Source of the DNA: Hyaloperonospora brassicae
Lineage: Eukaryota > Oomycota > Peronosporomycetes > Peronosporales > Peronosporaceae
Length of the DNA: 64,000 nt
NCBI GenBank assembly: GCA_947650285.1
Contig: CANTFL010000251.1
Span: 464,795-528,794 of the forward strand
Direction: 5' to 3'
Part shown: positions 45,999 through 56,505 of the stretch, piece by piece
How the letters are laid out: each line of letters starts with the position of its first letter
Numbering within the stretch: the first letter of the stretch is position 1
Program-made: the position numbers and the translations under genes
The notes under the pieces: generated by a model
Database searches by the model: none
Told to the model about the DNA's origin: nothing
What the model saw: only the letters and a program-made list of their open reading frames with translations

Positions 45999-47410
45999 CT
46001 CTATCCGGAGGTAAGGCAGACGGTGGGTCGTGACACACCACGTCTTGAAATTCCTTTACCAAAGGATAAAACGGATCAAGAGGATCCTTAAGGATCGAAG
46101 ATCCACTACGCGCACTAAGTGTTGCCTTTGTGTCCTCAAGGACTGACTCGTCCAATAAAGAGGATGAGTTCACCTCAACATCGGGTCGAATGACCACTAA
46201 GTCGGATAACTCTCCTGCCTTTAAGGCTTGGCTGAATTCGCCATCAGACATTTCCTCTAGTTCAAGGAGATTATCTAGAGAAGGAAGAGTCTCAAGATTA
46301 ATGTTGCCAGCAACATGGCCGGTCATTCCATTGACAAGTGTATATAGTGTATTATTACTATTATCACTCCTTAACATCTCGGACGTCTGGCGCTTGACAG
46401 TTGCCACCCGACGCCGAGATTGTTTCCTAAACGAAACCTTACGCCTCCTAGAGGCCGGGACAGTAGGGTCCCTGTAGTTGCTATCTGCTATAGCACGCTC
46501 TATACTAGAGCTCATGTCTTGATCGACATTTGGTGAAGTGTTACGTAACTCGAACACTTCACCCAGTGGATTTACACGTACCACTTCACGTACAGCATCC
46601 GGGTCTAGCCCTGTATGCTCTGGCTTATCGCCAACAATGTCATTACCGACATTCAGTGTGGTGCCAACTCGGCCGCCCTCACTCGGTGGAATTTCACGTG
46701 CCACCCCACTCACATCAGAGGAATTACATTCTTGATGTCTCGGCTCTTGGCCAATCATGCTTGACGCATGCAGTGACTCATTATCACAACGAGTATCACT
46801 CAACGGAGTACAACTCTCTTCAAATATGTTAGAAGAGCTCCGCTCAATATTCATGTCTTAGACATTCGAGTTAATCAACTCCGACATACCAATGTCCAGC
46901 ACATTGACATCTTCCGTCAATGGCTCGCGCCAATAGCGCTTTTGTTGCCTAGCGAAGGTGGGTTCATGACTCTCCGAAACTTCACTAGGAACATTGCGCG
47001 TTGCGCCTAGGGTCTTAGACCTCCAATCGATCCATGGTTCATGGCGTTCAAGCCAGGCCATGCCTAGGATGAGATCGTATCTCGAATCCAAGTCAAGGAC
47101 AAGACAGCGTTCTGTGCTATCAAAGTCCAAAAACTTCACGCCCAAGTTCAACGGAGCTTTAGGCACAGTAACGCGACTACCTGTCGCTAACCGAACAGTG
47201 ATGGAATCACCGTCGTGCGCTCTGAGCGCCTCAGCATATTGCTGACTCCCCTCAAGGGAACGGCGTCTAGCATAGTTGCATGACGCCCCAGAATCAATTA
47301 ATATCGACCAGTGCTTCTCAAAGCCTTTAACTATCGCCTCGGCGACTAACAAGCCAGGCTTGTATCCACGCTCTGTGCTTGCTGGCACGGAGATCTGTGG
47401 GGCTAAGCCC
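45979..47410 (-). pseudogene. gypsy3 protease and linker, one stop codon
   Basis: WSILIDSGASCNYARRRSLE contains the retropepsin active site DSGA, and LVLDLDSRYDLILGMAWLER is the second conserved strand. The frame is open from before 47410 and overlaps the gag end, consistent with a -1 shift from gag. One TAA at 46858-46860 splits it, and it continues in the same frame from 46854 through an acidic linker ([16 protein letters not shown]) to 45979, next to pol. Apart from that stop it looks well preserved. Confidence 0.82.
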
Positions 47411-47474
47411 TGTTTTGCTCTACCTCGTAGAGAAGTGACAGAACTGAGTTCTACCCCAGTAGGGCACCCCGCGC

Positions 47475-48497
47475 CTACTGGGTGTCGACGTTTCCCCGTG
47501 CCATACCAGGTTTCTGGTTGCGGCCCATAGGGTTACGTTGTTGCTTACGCAAAGGACAAGTGGGGCGTAGATGTTTGCTGCTTCCACACATATAACAACG
47601 TCTCACTTCCTGTCGTTGCTCTGCAACATGAAGCTCCGCTCCACCTTCATCTTCAGCATAGCTGAGATCCATCGGTTCTGGCTTACAGTAAGCCGAGGTG
47701 CTTGCAGAGGTTGCTCTCGCAAAGCTTGGGTTGTACCCATTCCAGCCAAGTCTCGCTGACTTAAAGTTATGCTCAGCATTTTGAGCGATGTTCACAGCCT
47801 CTTCGAAAGTCGAGGGATGGACTCGAAACACCTCGGTCCTGGCAGCGCCAGTGCGGAGACCTTCCATAAAGACTGTCACGCGGACAGTCTCAGGGAGAGG
47901 GTCAGACTGCATGACAGCCATCAGAGTCCTCAACTCTTGGACATAGTCCGTTAACTCGTTCTTACCCTGACGGGTGGACAAGAAGCGTGAACGCACGCGA
48001 TAGGCCTGGTTAGGCGGCGAGAAAACTCGCAACAGGTCTAGCTTGAGCTAATCCCATGTGGGATACGCCAAGTCGACCGACGTGCCGCACGTCAGAGCCC
48101 ATTCTCTAGCTCTTCCATCGAGTTTTGAGATCGCCAGCGATACTCGCTGATGCTCGACTGAGATCAAGCCAGATCTCATGACCATCTCAATCTCACGGAT
48201 CCAGAGGGTGAGGTTTTCACCCTCCTTTCCGGAGAAATGCTTGAAGTCCACCCGAAGGGGACGAGGCTTAGCCTCTTCGTCTGGCATAGCCACAAAGCGT
48301 GTGGGCATAGCCGACGCTACCTGGTTCTGTACCTGCCCTAAAAGGGCCGTTTCATAATGCATAAAGGTCTCGACACGCGCGTTGAGCACGTCGGGACCTT
48401 GTGCAGCGAAAAACTCAAGATATTCTGGGCGTACGGCCGCGGTTAGCTTATCTAGCGCAACCTTTTGGGCCTCATCGAGGGGTGTGGATTGCTCCAT
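47475..48497 (-). pseudogene. gypsy3 Gag, one internal stop codon
   Basis: The frame starts at ATG 48497 (MEQSTPLDEAQKVALDKL). The capsid part has FKHFSGKEGENLTLWIREIE and REWALTCG, and continues after a TAG at 48048-48050 in the same frame with YRVRSRFLSTRQGKNELTDY and VTVFMEGLRTG. The zinc knuckle is CYMCGSSKHLRPTC, followed by a basic tail. Length without the stop is about 340 residues, normal for gypsy Gag. A single base change would explain the stop. Confidence 0.85.
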
Positions 48498-48535
48498 CCT
48501 CGCAGAGGGTCAGTCGTAACGACTCAGGCGTAGAT

Positions 48536-48553
48536 TGACTACAAGTGCTACCA
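48536..48553 (-). promoter_or_regulatory. Primer binding site of gypsy3
   Basis: On the coding strand TGGTAGCACTTGTAGTC starts 2 bp after the 5' LTR. The matching tRNA was not identified. Confidence 0.6.
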
Positions 48554-48555
48554 AG

Positions 48556-49041
48556 TGTAGCGGTGCTACACAGCTCCTTTCAGTCAGAGGAAGACTTTAA
48601 CGCTCTCACGAGCAACTTTGGTTCAGAGAACCCGACTCAGAGAGTCAACAGCTCAGAGAGCTAAGGTCCCCGTTCCAGAGGGACTTAACGATTCAAACGA
48701 ATCACAGCATAGAGTGCTCGAGGACAAGCTACCTTTACAGGCGTTGCTTTTGTCCTCCCGATCAAAGACGCCTCGTAAGGCACGTGTCTCTTATTGATCA
48801 AAAGGGGAACTGAATTTTATTTCTTCTTTAAACCTAAAGAACACCATAGAACAACGTACTTAACCTAGTCACTAAGGTTCAAAGTAAAACCTCTCTAAAG
48901 ATCTCGTAATCAATTGTTGACAGACATCAGTCTTCAACAATTGATACAATCACTGTGTTCTAAATTACTTTATAGGGTACCCCCTCTCTTGTGTGCACCA
49001 CACCTATCATCAACTATTAGTCGACGTGTAACCCCGTTACA
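48556..49041 (-). repeat. Right (5') LTR of gypsy3, 486 bp
   Basis: On the plus strand it begins TGTAGCGGTGCTACACAGCT and ends CCCGTTACA, followed by GACAC. It matches the left LTR closely except for the missing internal duplication. Confidence 0.92.
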
Positions 49042-49487
49042 GACACAGTGCGATCCGGCCCTATATGCCTTTTCCGTTCATTCTGCATACTCCGATACTA
49101 TACTCAACGGTTTGCTCGCACAATGGGACCATCCACAATTCTCACAACGGTCCCACGGGCCCCCACAAACAACCCCACTTCCAGATCGGTCCATAATTAA
49201 CCTAAATCAGTACTCCCTTTGGGAGACCCGTAGAGAGTGTCACCGGTCTGCAGGATGTTACACCTTCGTCACATAGTCACATCACATCGCCCGATCTCAG
49301 ATTCTTGTCCCAGATCACTCCATGGAAATCGTTCCATACCCATCATTCTGACGACAGTTGGATCGGATCGCCGATCCCGTTTCCTTATTAGATCGCCAAG
49401 TCCCATGGCCTCTTTTTCCACCAGTGAGTGGCGTCCTAAATGTGTAGCCACCGATCCTCGTACAAAATTTGATTAGTGACTTCACCA
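49042..49487 (-). repeat. LTR A of gypsy2, proximal part
   Basis: Starts with the second GACAC and continues AGTGCGATCCGGCCC, matching LTR C from 63534. It ends GACTTCACCACA at 49487. On the gypsy2 coding strand this is the start of the 3' LTR. Confidence 0.9.
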
Positions 49488-49500
49488 CAACCGCCCCCTG
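49488..49500 (-). promoter_or_regulatory. Polypurine tract of gypsy2
   Basis: On the coding strand a short G-rich run (GGGGGCGGT) directly precedes the 3' LTR. Confidence 0.65.
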
Positions 49501-49580
49501 TACTGAAGTCCGTTGTACAGCAATTGAACTCAGTGCAGTCACTCATCAACCCCTTCGCTCCAACCACTTAAGTCCGTCTC

Positions 49581-51209
49581 ATGGACTTTCCAACGCATCT
49601 CCCCACCTCGCCGATCTCGTCAGAAGGCTCCACCGTGTTTCTGTCTCCGGATCGCGACCCGTCGTCTGGATCGCCGGATTGCAGGAGGTATGCTCCAATC
49701 GTCCCAGATCAACATGCGTCTCCAAGCCATCTAGGTCCAGCCGGATCGCCACCGATCGCCCCGAGATCGCCAGATCGACATCCGACCAGACCTTCGTCCC
49801 CAACCCGCAACCTGCCGTCTGGGTCGCCGGACCTCGTGATGTATGCTTCAATTGTTCCAGATCGACACGAGTCTCCAAGTGATTCCCTTTCGATCAGGTC
49901 GTCCTCGATCGTCACGGGATCGCCAGATCGTCCCTCTGAGCCGTCCTCACTTCCTGCTCCTCCGGCGACCCTGGGTGCGTTCAGCTCCGACATTCTGGCC
50001 CCTAGTGAGTCTCGTACAGGGTCTGCTCCAATTGCGGGCGTCACCGGCTTCGTTCCGCGAGTTTCTGCCGACGACGTTCGTCTTACGTTGGCTACGATCT
50101 CTTATTTGTGGGATCGAGAGGCTACCTTCTGCAGCCAAACCGATACAATTCATGCGCTTCAGCAGTCATACCGAGATTCGGTCGCCCGGGGGGATCGCTT
50201 GCGAGACGAGATTGATTCTCTGTACAGATCGGCCGCACCTTTCGTCTCTTTTGTCCAGCGTCGATATGATTTGATGCAAGGCCGCTACGTCGACGCAGTA
50301 CATTCTCTGAGCGATTGTAAACGAGCTCTGCGGACACATCGAGACCAATCAGCGCAGATTCTCCGGCTACGCGCTTTGCTACGTGCCAACGATGAGGATC
50401 GAGGCAGCTTGGAACGACAGGTGAACACTTTGAGGGCTCAAATCACTTCGCCCCAAGTCGAACTCAATTCTCTCCGACAGCAGCGTGACCAGTTGACCAC
50501 CGACAGGTCTTTCCTTCGTATAGATGTTTTGCACTTGAAGGAGGAATTGGATCGGTCTCAGGCGGAGATCTCAGAGGGACTGGCTTCAATTAGCGATCTC
50601 GTGCAACAAGTGGATGGCTTGACTCCTCTGGAGAACCAGTTGGCACTTTCTCAGATGGAAAACGCCAACCTCCGTCGTCAGCTTGCGGAACACCTCACGA
50701 TACACGACCAGCTACAGGTGGCGGAGCACGATCGGGATCGGGCCATAGCAGAACACCGTGCTCTCCTCGACACCCTGAAGAGTGCTAAACTCAGGTCCCG
50801 GTCGTCTGCTCTGACCGTTCGACCGACGCCCAAGAGTGCTACTCCGGCCGGATCGCCACCTGTTTCCGCTACCCAGAGATCTAGATCGCTTGCCCGTAGG
50901 TCCAGATCGAGATCGTCTGGCCCGACTATCAAGCGTCAGCGGGTTCGACCACGGTCACGATTCAGAAATTCTTCTACCACCCGTGTGGCCTCCCCGGCTA
51001 TTGTCGTTGAATCCCTCAACGCCCTCCAAGAAACTCCCCAGATCGGCCCCACCCAAGCCTTCACCCAATTCTTCTTCTTCGCCGCCTTCGTCCACAACTG
51101 CTGGGACTGGATCGGGAAGTGGGGAGCCAACCGATTCGGACTCTGGCTCGGTAGATTTGACCCGTTCCGTGTTGTCCCACTCGAGATCGACCGCTCGTCG
51201 TCAACCTAG
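49581..51209 (+). CDS. Antisense ORF of gypsy2, first frame, 542 codons, coiled coil and Arg/Ser-rich
   Basis: On the strand opposite to gag-pol, starting at an ATG 94 bp inside the 3' LTR. The N-terminal 130 residues repeat SPDR/SPD and Ser/Pro (LSPDRDPSSGSPD, APRSPDRHPTRPSS). From about 165 to 405 the protein is helical and charged with heptad leucines (HALQQSYRDSVARGDRLRDE, RSFLRIDVLHLKEELDRSQ), a long coiled coil. Near 430-465 is an Arg/Ser and basic patch (RSRSLARRSRSRSS, KRQRVRPRSRFR), a likely nuclear signal. The end of this frame (after about 51000) is probably out of frame, since the next frame continues as protein. No known domain. It recalls structural or nucleic-acid-binding proteins, but the role is unknown. 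Confidence 0.6.
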   Translation: MDFPTHLPTSPISSEGSTVFLSPDRDPSSGSPDCRRYAPIVPDQHASPSHLGPAGSPPIAPRSPDRHPTRPSSPTRNLPSGSPDLVMYASIVPDRHESPSDSLSIRSSSIVTGSPDRPSEPSSLPAPPATLGAFSSDILAPSESRTGSAPIAGVTGFVPRVSADDVRLTLATISYLWDREATFCSQTDTIHALQQSYRDSVARGDRLRDEIDSLYRSAAPFVSFVQRRYDLMQGRYVDAVHSLSDCKRALRTHRDQSAQILRLRALLRANDEDRGSLERQVNTLRAQITSPQVELNSLRQQRDQLTTDRSFLRIDVLHLKEELDRSQAEISEGLASISDLVQQVDGLTPLENQLALSQMENANLRRQLAEHLTIHDQLQVAEHDRDRAIAEHRALLDTLKSAKLRSRSSALTVRPTPKSATPAGSPPVSATQRSRSLARRSRSRSSGPTIKRQRVRPRSRFRNSSTTRVASPAIVVESLNALQETPQIGPTQAFTQFFFFAAFVHNCWDWIGKWGANRFGLWLGRFDPFRVVPLEIDRSSST

Positions 51210-52359
51210 ATCGGCTGCCCGATCTTCAATTCCGGACCCCTCTCCGGCTGCCCAGGTCGCTTCCGCTTCTTCCGCAGCTACCGCATCAGCTCAAGCACTG
51301 TCGCAGTCGCTCTCTCCAGACGGTCCAGAACCCCGTTATCTTTTGTAACCATCCTCTCCGGTCGCGGCTGCCCCCGTAATTGAAATTCAAGATGATGGAG
51401 ACGTGGAAGATATGGAAGTGTCGCCGACAGGGGAAACACACAGCGAGACTGGCTCCGCTAGTCCGCCTCCGGGGTCTACTGCGCTTTCGGATCGCCATTC
51501 GTCCGATAGCTAAAACAGCATCACCCTTCCGACGCGCCAAGTGGCTAATCGAGTCATCTGTTCCGTTGATTTCGACCATCTTCCACCACTCCAGCAGCCA
51601 CGGGATCGGTGGATTCCCAATTATCTGGCGCCTTCCCGACGGGTAGCTTCCGAGATCGCACCCTGGTCAGTTTCGCGGATCGCGATGGTTTGCGTGAGGA
51701 CCATGACCATTGAACTGCTGTTCCACCACTACTCCAAGCCCAGGAATTTTCTGTTCCCCCTCCACAGTCATGGGCGAGCTCCTCCGACGGGGACTTGGGC
51801 CTCTGGGCTGATTTCGCGGCAGCACATCCATGCTCTTTACGCTACGGCCCCCTGGGACAATATTGTGGTCCCCGTCAACCCGATATCGTTCAGCATGACT
51901 GGATGGTATCGAGACATGAGTCATCATTACCTAGAGCTTGAGTCCACTCATCGGCAAGATCTATGGGAATCTACTCATGCTTTCCCGATCTCTCCGGCCC
52001 AGCGACGATCCGAACGGTTTATGCAAACGCTCTGGCGTCAACGAAAGCAGCGCCGATCTCGCTTTGGAGCACGTTGGAAGAACTTTTCGAAGAAGATAAT
52101 CACCGGCATGATCTCTGGCCACTGTGATCTCGACATCTTGCTGGATCCCTTCTTCCTTTACTATCCGCGCCCACATGAAGAACGAGTTTGGTATCCATGG
52201 TTAGGACACTCTAACGACCCAGCTGACTTGCTAGAGGCGTTGGACATAGCCGACCAAGAGGATCCTTGGCGCAACCAGTTTCGCAACGCCTATTGGGATC
52301 ACCCCGGATCGCAGATTCCCCGTCTACAGGACAAGTTCAAGCCTGCTCCATCATCTTAG
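50936..52359 (+). pseudogene. Antisense ORF of gypsy2, downstream part in a shifted frame
   Basis: From about 50936 a +1 frame continues as a Ser/Pro-rich segment (PSPNSSSSPPSSTTAGTGSG). It crosses two stops (near 51346 and 51511) and then runs clean from 51541 to 52359. That last part has RWIPNYLAPSRRVASE, APWDNIVVPVNPISFSMTGW, RRSERFMQTLWRQRKQRR and DLDILLDPFFLYYPRPHEER, which look like a folded domain. It stops 262 bp before the chromodomain stop at 52621, tail to tail with pol. The family is unknown. Confidence 0.55.
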
Positions 52360-52620
52360 TTCAAGATCGGTGCCCGAGCCCGATCGTCTTTCAGAATCGT
52401 GTAAGTCATTCGATCATCGTCTCTTTTCTTGGGTATTTCATTCTTTTCAACTTCTACGACCTTGATATTTCTCGCTCCACATCATTCAGTAAGGTAATTC
52501 ACGTGACTATCTCCATACTCATACACAAAAACACCATCCATCAGCCTGTGCTACCTCACAGCACATCTTGCAACCTCATCCACCAGCATATGCTACCGCC
52601 TAACACACTTGTTCAAACTG

Positions 52621-55600
52621 TTAAGGTTCGTCCGACTTGCCTTCGTGAGACTGCATCGCTTCGAAATGGTTTCGACTCACTCGGTCTCGCTCATACTCTT
52701 GCAAGATCGCCCCACAACTCAGATCGGCCTCATCCACCCAACTTAGATCGGGATGGGCCTTCCACTTCACCAGAAACTGTCGGTGTACTCGCCCATATCG
52801 GGTTTTCCTACCAGATCGCAGATCCAATATTTCTTCTACTTCGTACTCTCCTTCCTCAAGCTCACTCTCCCAACTATCTTCCGGCAGCAGAGCCTCATCA
52901 AAATCCAAACGCTCTGCTTCGTCTATCGTCAGCTGATCCTTCGGCCGTTCAGGAAACGTTTTTACCTTTTTTAGCTTCGATAAATGTACAATCGGAAATA
53001 ACCGATACGGAGTTCCGGCGATCTCCAATTTCACAGCGTGATCTCAACAAATGTCCGCAACTCGGAATGGACCATGCCACATATGCGCTAGCTTCTTCGC
53101 ATATCCCTCTTTGACTCGGTCCAGGTATAACCAAACTTGCGTTCCCACTTCGATCTCATGTTGCTCCAGATCTTCATTATGTCGATCTGCCCTCCCTCCG
53201 CAAAGTTCACTGCGGATCGAGCTCGCTGGTATTGTCTTTGGATACTATATCTCCACCGCTTCCGATCGCGATCTCTTTTTCTCGTGTTCCCCACTGATAA
53301 CGTAGCTTCCAACGTCGATCGTGGATCCCACGCATGAATCAGATAGAATGGGGTGTCCCCTCGAACTCGATCTTGAGCGGTGTTGATGGCAAATGTGAGC
53401 CGCTCAGCATACTCATCCCAGTCTCGTTGGTCAACTTCAGCCACGTACATCTTGAGCGAATGCGTCAAGGTTTGCACCATTCGCTCGGCTGTTCCATTTG
53501 CTTGTGGCCTGTAAGCCATGGTAGCACGCTGTTTTTGTCCTACGATCCGGCTGAAGGCTCGAAAGAAGTCGGACATAAATCCCGGTTATCGATCGTGCCT
53601 GATAGCCTCGCTAGCTCCGAAGCGCCGAAACACACATTCTTCGTAATTCTCAGCTATTGTATGTGCTGCTCGTGATAAGCTAGCCTTTTCAATCACATAT
53701 CCCCAGAAGAGATCCACCCAAATAAGCAGATCGGTATTCCCCTTGATAGACTTGGGCAACGACGGTATATGATCCATTGCGATGATCTGAAATGGATGGG
53801 TCGCGTGTAAGTTGCCCGGGGATCTCCCATGAATCGTCGGGCTTCCTTTTCCAGTTTCACAGTCAGTACATTCGCCCACATATCGTTGCACACTCCGATA
53901 TAGTCCTCTCCAATGGAATCGCGATCTGATCCTCTGATAAGTTCGGCCGATACCCTGGTGGCCTCCTTCCAGACTCGTATGATAGTGATGCAAAAAATCC
54001 TGTTGCAACAACTCAGGGATCACCAACCGCATCAAAACATCGCGATCTTCTGACTCTCTTTTCGCCGTGGGGCAGAAAAATAGCAGATCGTTTTCATCGA
54101 TCTCGTATTCTGGCGCCGGTTTTGCACACATCTTCACCTCTCCCGCATCTAAGTTTGATACATCGCCACTTAGATACTTCTTGAGATTGACAATCCAACA
54201 CTCTTCATCTTGAGCTTGGACAATTCGTTGTACCCTAATCCTCTGTACTATCTCCTCCTGTACCACTTCAGGTTCATGACGTATCCTCCCGGCTGATCTC
54301 GTGATCGCAGCTATCCGCACCAACTGACCCTCTTGCTTGGGCTTCAACAATTCATCGAGCCGGTTCAGAGTCATCAGATCTTGCCGATCTTCTTCAGCTA
54401 CAACAATTCTTCCCGTTTCGTTCTGCAATGCTGTGCTGGCTAGTCGATCTGCGCTCTGATTCCACTCTCGCTTCATATGCAGAAACTCGTGACTAGGCCA
54501 TGATCGCAGCTTCACCAACGCTTTTTGCCTCAGGAGTTGAAGGCCCGGTGCCTTGCAGTCGATCTCACCGCGCATCTGTCGAATCATCAAATTAGAATCT
54601 CCACACAGAATTACTCGCCCCCTGTCCAGATCGTCAAGCAACTCATAGCATAATAGCAATCCATTATACTCTGCCTCGTTCACAGTCAGATTGTGAGCAT
54701 ATCTGGATTCTGCCGCCACGATCGTCCATTCGGGTAACCTCCATATCACAGCACTGTACGACCCTCCTTTCTTTTTTATCCTCGCCGATCCATCGAAGCT
54801 GGCCACCAGCAACTCCTCATCTGCTTCCACAGTTGGTGGTGGTGTTGATGTCTTGCGTCGGCAGTCTTTACGTGGGGGGATCGCGATCAGCATCTCTTCT
54901 ACTTCGTCTCTTGGGGTGATACTCGCTGCCAACATGCCCAGGATTTCTTCCTCTCCTCGATTACATTTCTTCACCTCCATAGTCCAGTTTGACAACAAAG
55001 CAGCCCATCGTCCTAATCTCCCGTTGAGTCCTCGAGATTGCAGCAACCACGCTAACGTAGAATGTCGGGTCAGCACAGTGATCTCCCGCGAGGCAAGTGT
55101 AGTATAGCATACACCCAAGACACGAAGTAGCGCCAGCACTTCTTTTTCCACCGTTCCATAGTTAAGCTCATTTGGCTTCAACGTGCGGCTTGTAAACGTC
55201 ACCGGATGATACACGCCATCGTATTCTTGTATCAGGGCCGCTGAAACAGCCCACTTGCTAGCGTAGACCACGATCGCGAGAGGGCGATCTGGATCGAAGT
55301 GTTTGAGCATGTAAGCTGTAGCTATCGTAGTCTCTAGCATAGTGAAAGCAACCTTGGCCTCCTTCCATCGAACCTCGGTCGACCATTCGTCACCTGCTGC
55401 AAGCTGAGATCGGCCGATCTCGAAGAAATCCGATTCTCTTAACTCATACAATACCGCAGCGTACACCGCGGAATCCTCAATGAAGCGACGGTAGTAGTAC
55501 AAGCTCCCGAGAAAAGATTGCATAGCTCGTAGCGTGCTAGGGAACGGGATGCTGACCAACGACTCCAAGTTCTTGGGCTGAGCCTCCAGACCATCCACAG

Positions 55601-56505
55601 ACACTCGATGTCCCAAATAATCGACATTACGGCACCCCCAAAAACTCTTTGTGAGACTGATAGACAGATTCCACTTATCACATGCTTCCAGCAATCGCTC
55701 TACTTTCGCGCACAGAGATCCCCATGAGGTGGCTGGTATGAGGATGTCGTCGATGTAAGATCGGCGTCCCAGTATAGAAGATCGCCGATCTGTCTCAGGT
55801 TCGCCGTCCTTGAACACGTCGATCGGGCCCTCCGAGGTTGATCTCTGGCCGATTTTGAGAATTCCATACAGAGCATTGTCAACTAGAAGTTGGTAGATCT
55901 GGGGCGCGTTCTTAAGCCCAAAAGGCATTCGCAACCACTCGAAAAGGCCAAACGGCGTAACAAACGCTGAGATCATTTTTGCTCGTTCAGTCATCTCAAC
56001 GACCCAGAATCCACTAGCCATGTCTAACGAACAGTACCATAGATCTTTATTCAGGTCTTCCAGCAGATCGCTGATCAACGGCATGAGATACACCATCAGG
56101 CGTGTCAGCTGATTCACTCTTCGATAATCTATACAAAGGCGAATGTCCACTCCGTTCTTCTTGATGATCACCACTATCGGATACGCCCAAGGTGACGTGG
56201 ATGGCTGAACGATCTTGGCCGCTAACAGCCCTTTGATAAGATCTGACAGCTTCTCCAGATATTTAGATGCGACCGGACGTACTCTTTGCGCTATCGGTGC
56301 TGCCCCACCGACATCAATATCACAGATCGCGCCCCGTGCTGCTGGGGGGGAAGGCGTTACCTTTACCCATGAGGAGGTGACGGCTCTTCCAGATCAGCAA
56401 TCTGAGCCGCTGTTGATCCGTGGTGAGAGGCATATCGGGATCTCCGATTTGAATGTCTTCAATCGTAACTTCTTCTGTAGTCGCCGACATTTCTGGTAGT
56501 ACTGC
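52621..56505 (-). pseudogene. gypsy2 Pol: reverse transcriptase, two RNase H domains, integrase, chromodomain
   Basis: The 862-codon core frame (56174-53586) starts in the reverse transcriptase (IIKKNGVDIRLCIDYRRVN) and has the catalytic SYIDDIL near 55745-55765. The first RNase H (about 55290-54900) reads VVYASKWAVSA and TRHSTLAW, with Asp residues missing. The second RNase H (about 54810-54400) reads ASFDGSARIKKKGG, VNEAEYNGLL, LCGDSNLMIRQM and QSADRLAS, all acids present. Integrase has HTSLEGGHQGI and CTDCETGKG, then a TAA at 53586-53588 inside the RHD-x-GFMSDFF motif; it continues to 53088 with RPQANGTAERMVQ. The chromodomain (53034-52621) reads EYEVEEILDLRSG and RQFLVKWKAHPDLSWVDEA. Further breaks lie near 56350 (C run) and 53040-53090. 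Confidence 0.85.

Larger units (their letters stand above)
41391..49041 (-). mobile_element. Ty3/gypsy element gypsy3, complete, nested in LTR A of gypsy2
   Basis: 7651 bp flanked by GACAC duplications. The coding strand is minus: LTR (49041-48556), primer site, gag, protease, linker, pol with one RNase H, integrase, chromodomain, antisense ORF, polypurine tract, LTR (41929-41391). The LTRs are about 98 percent identical by eye apart from one internal duplication, so it is young. Only a few lesions are visible: two stop codons and two single-base frameshifts at short A runs. Confidence 0.93.
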
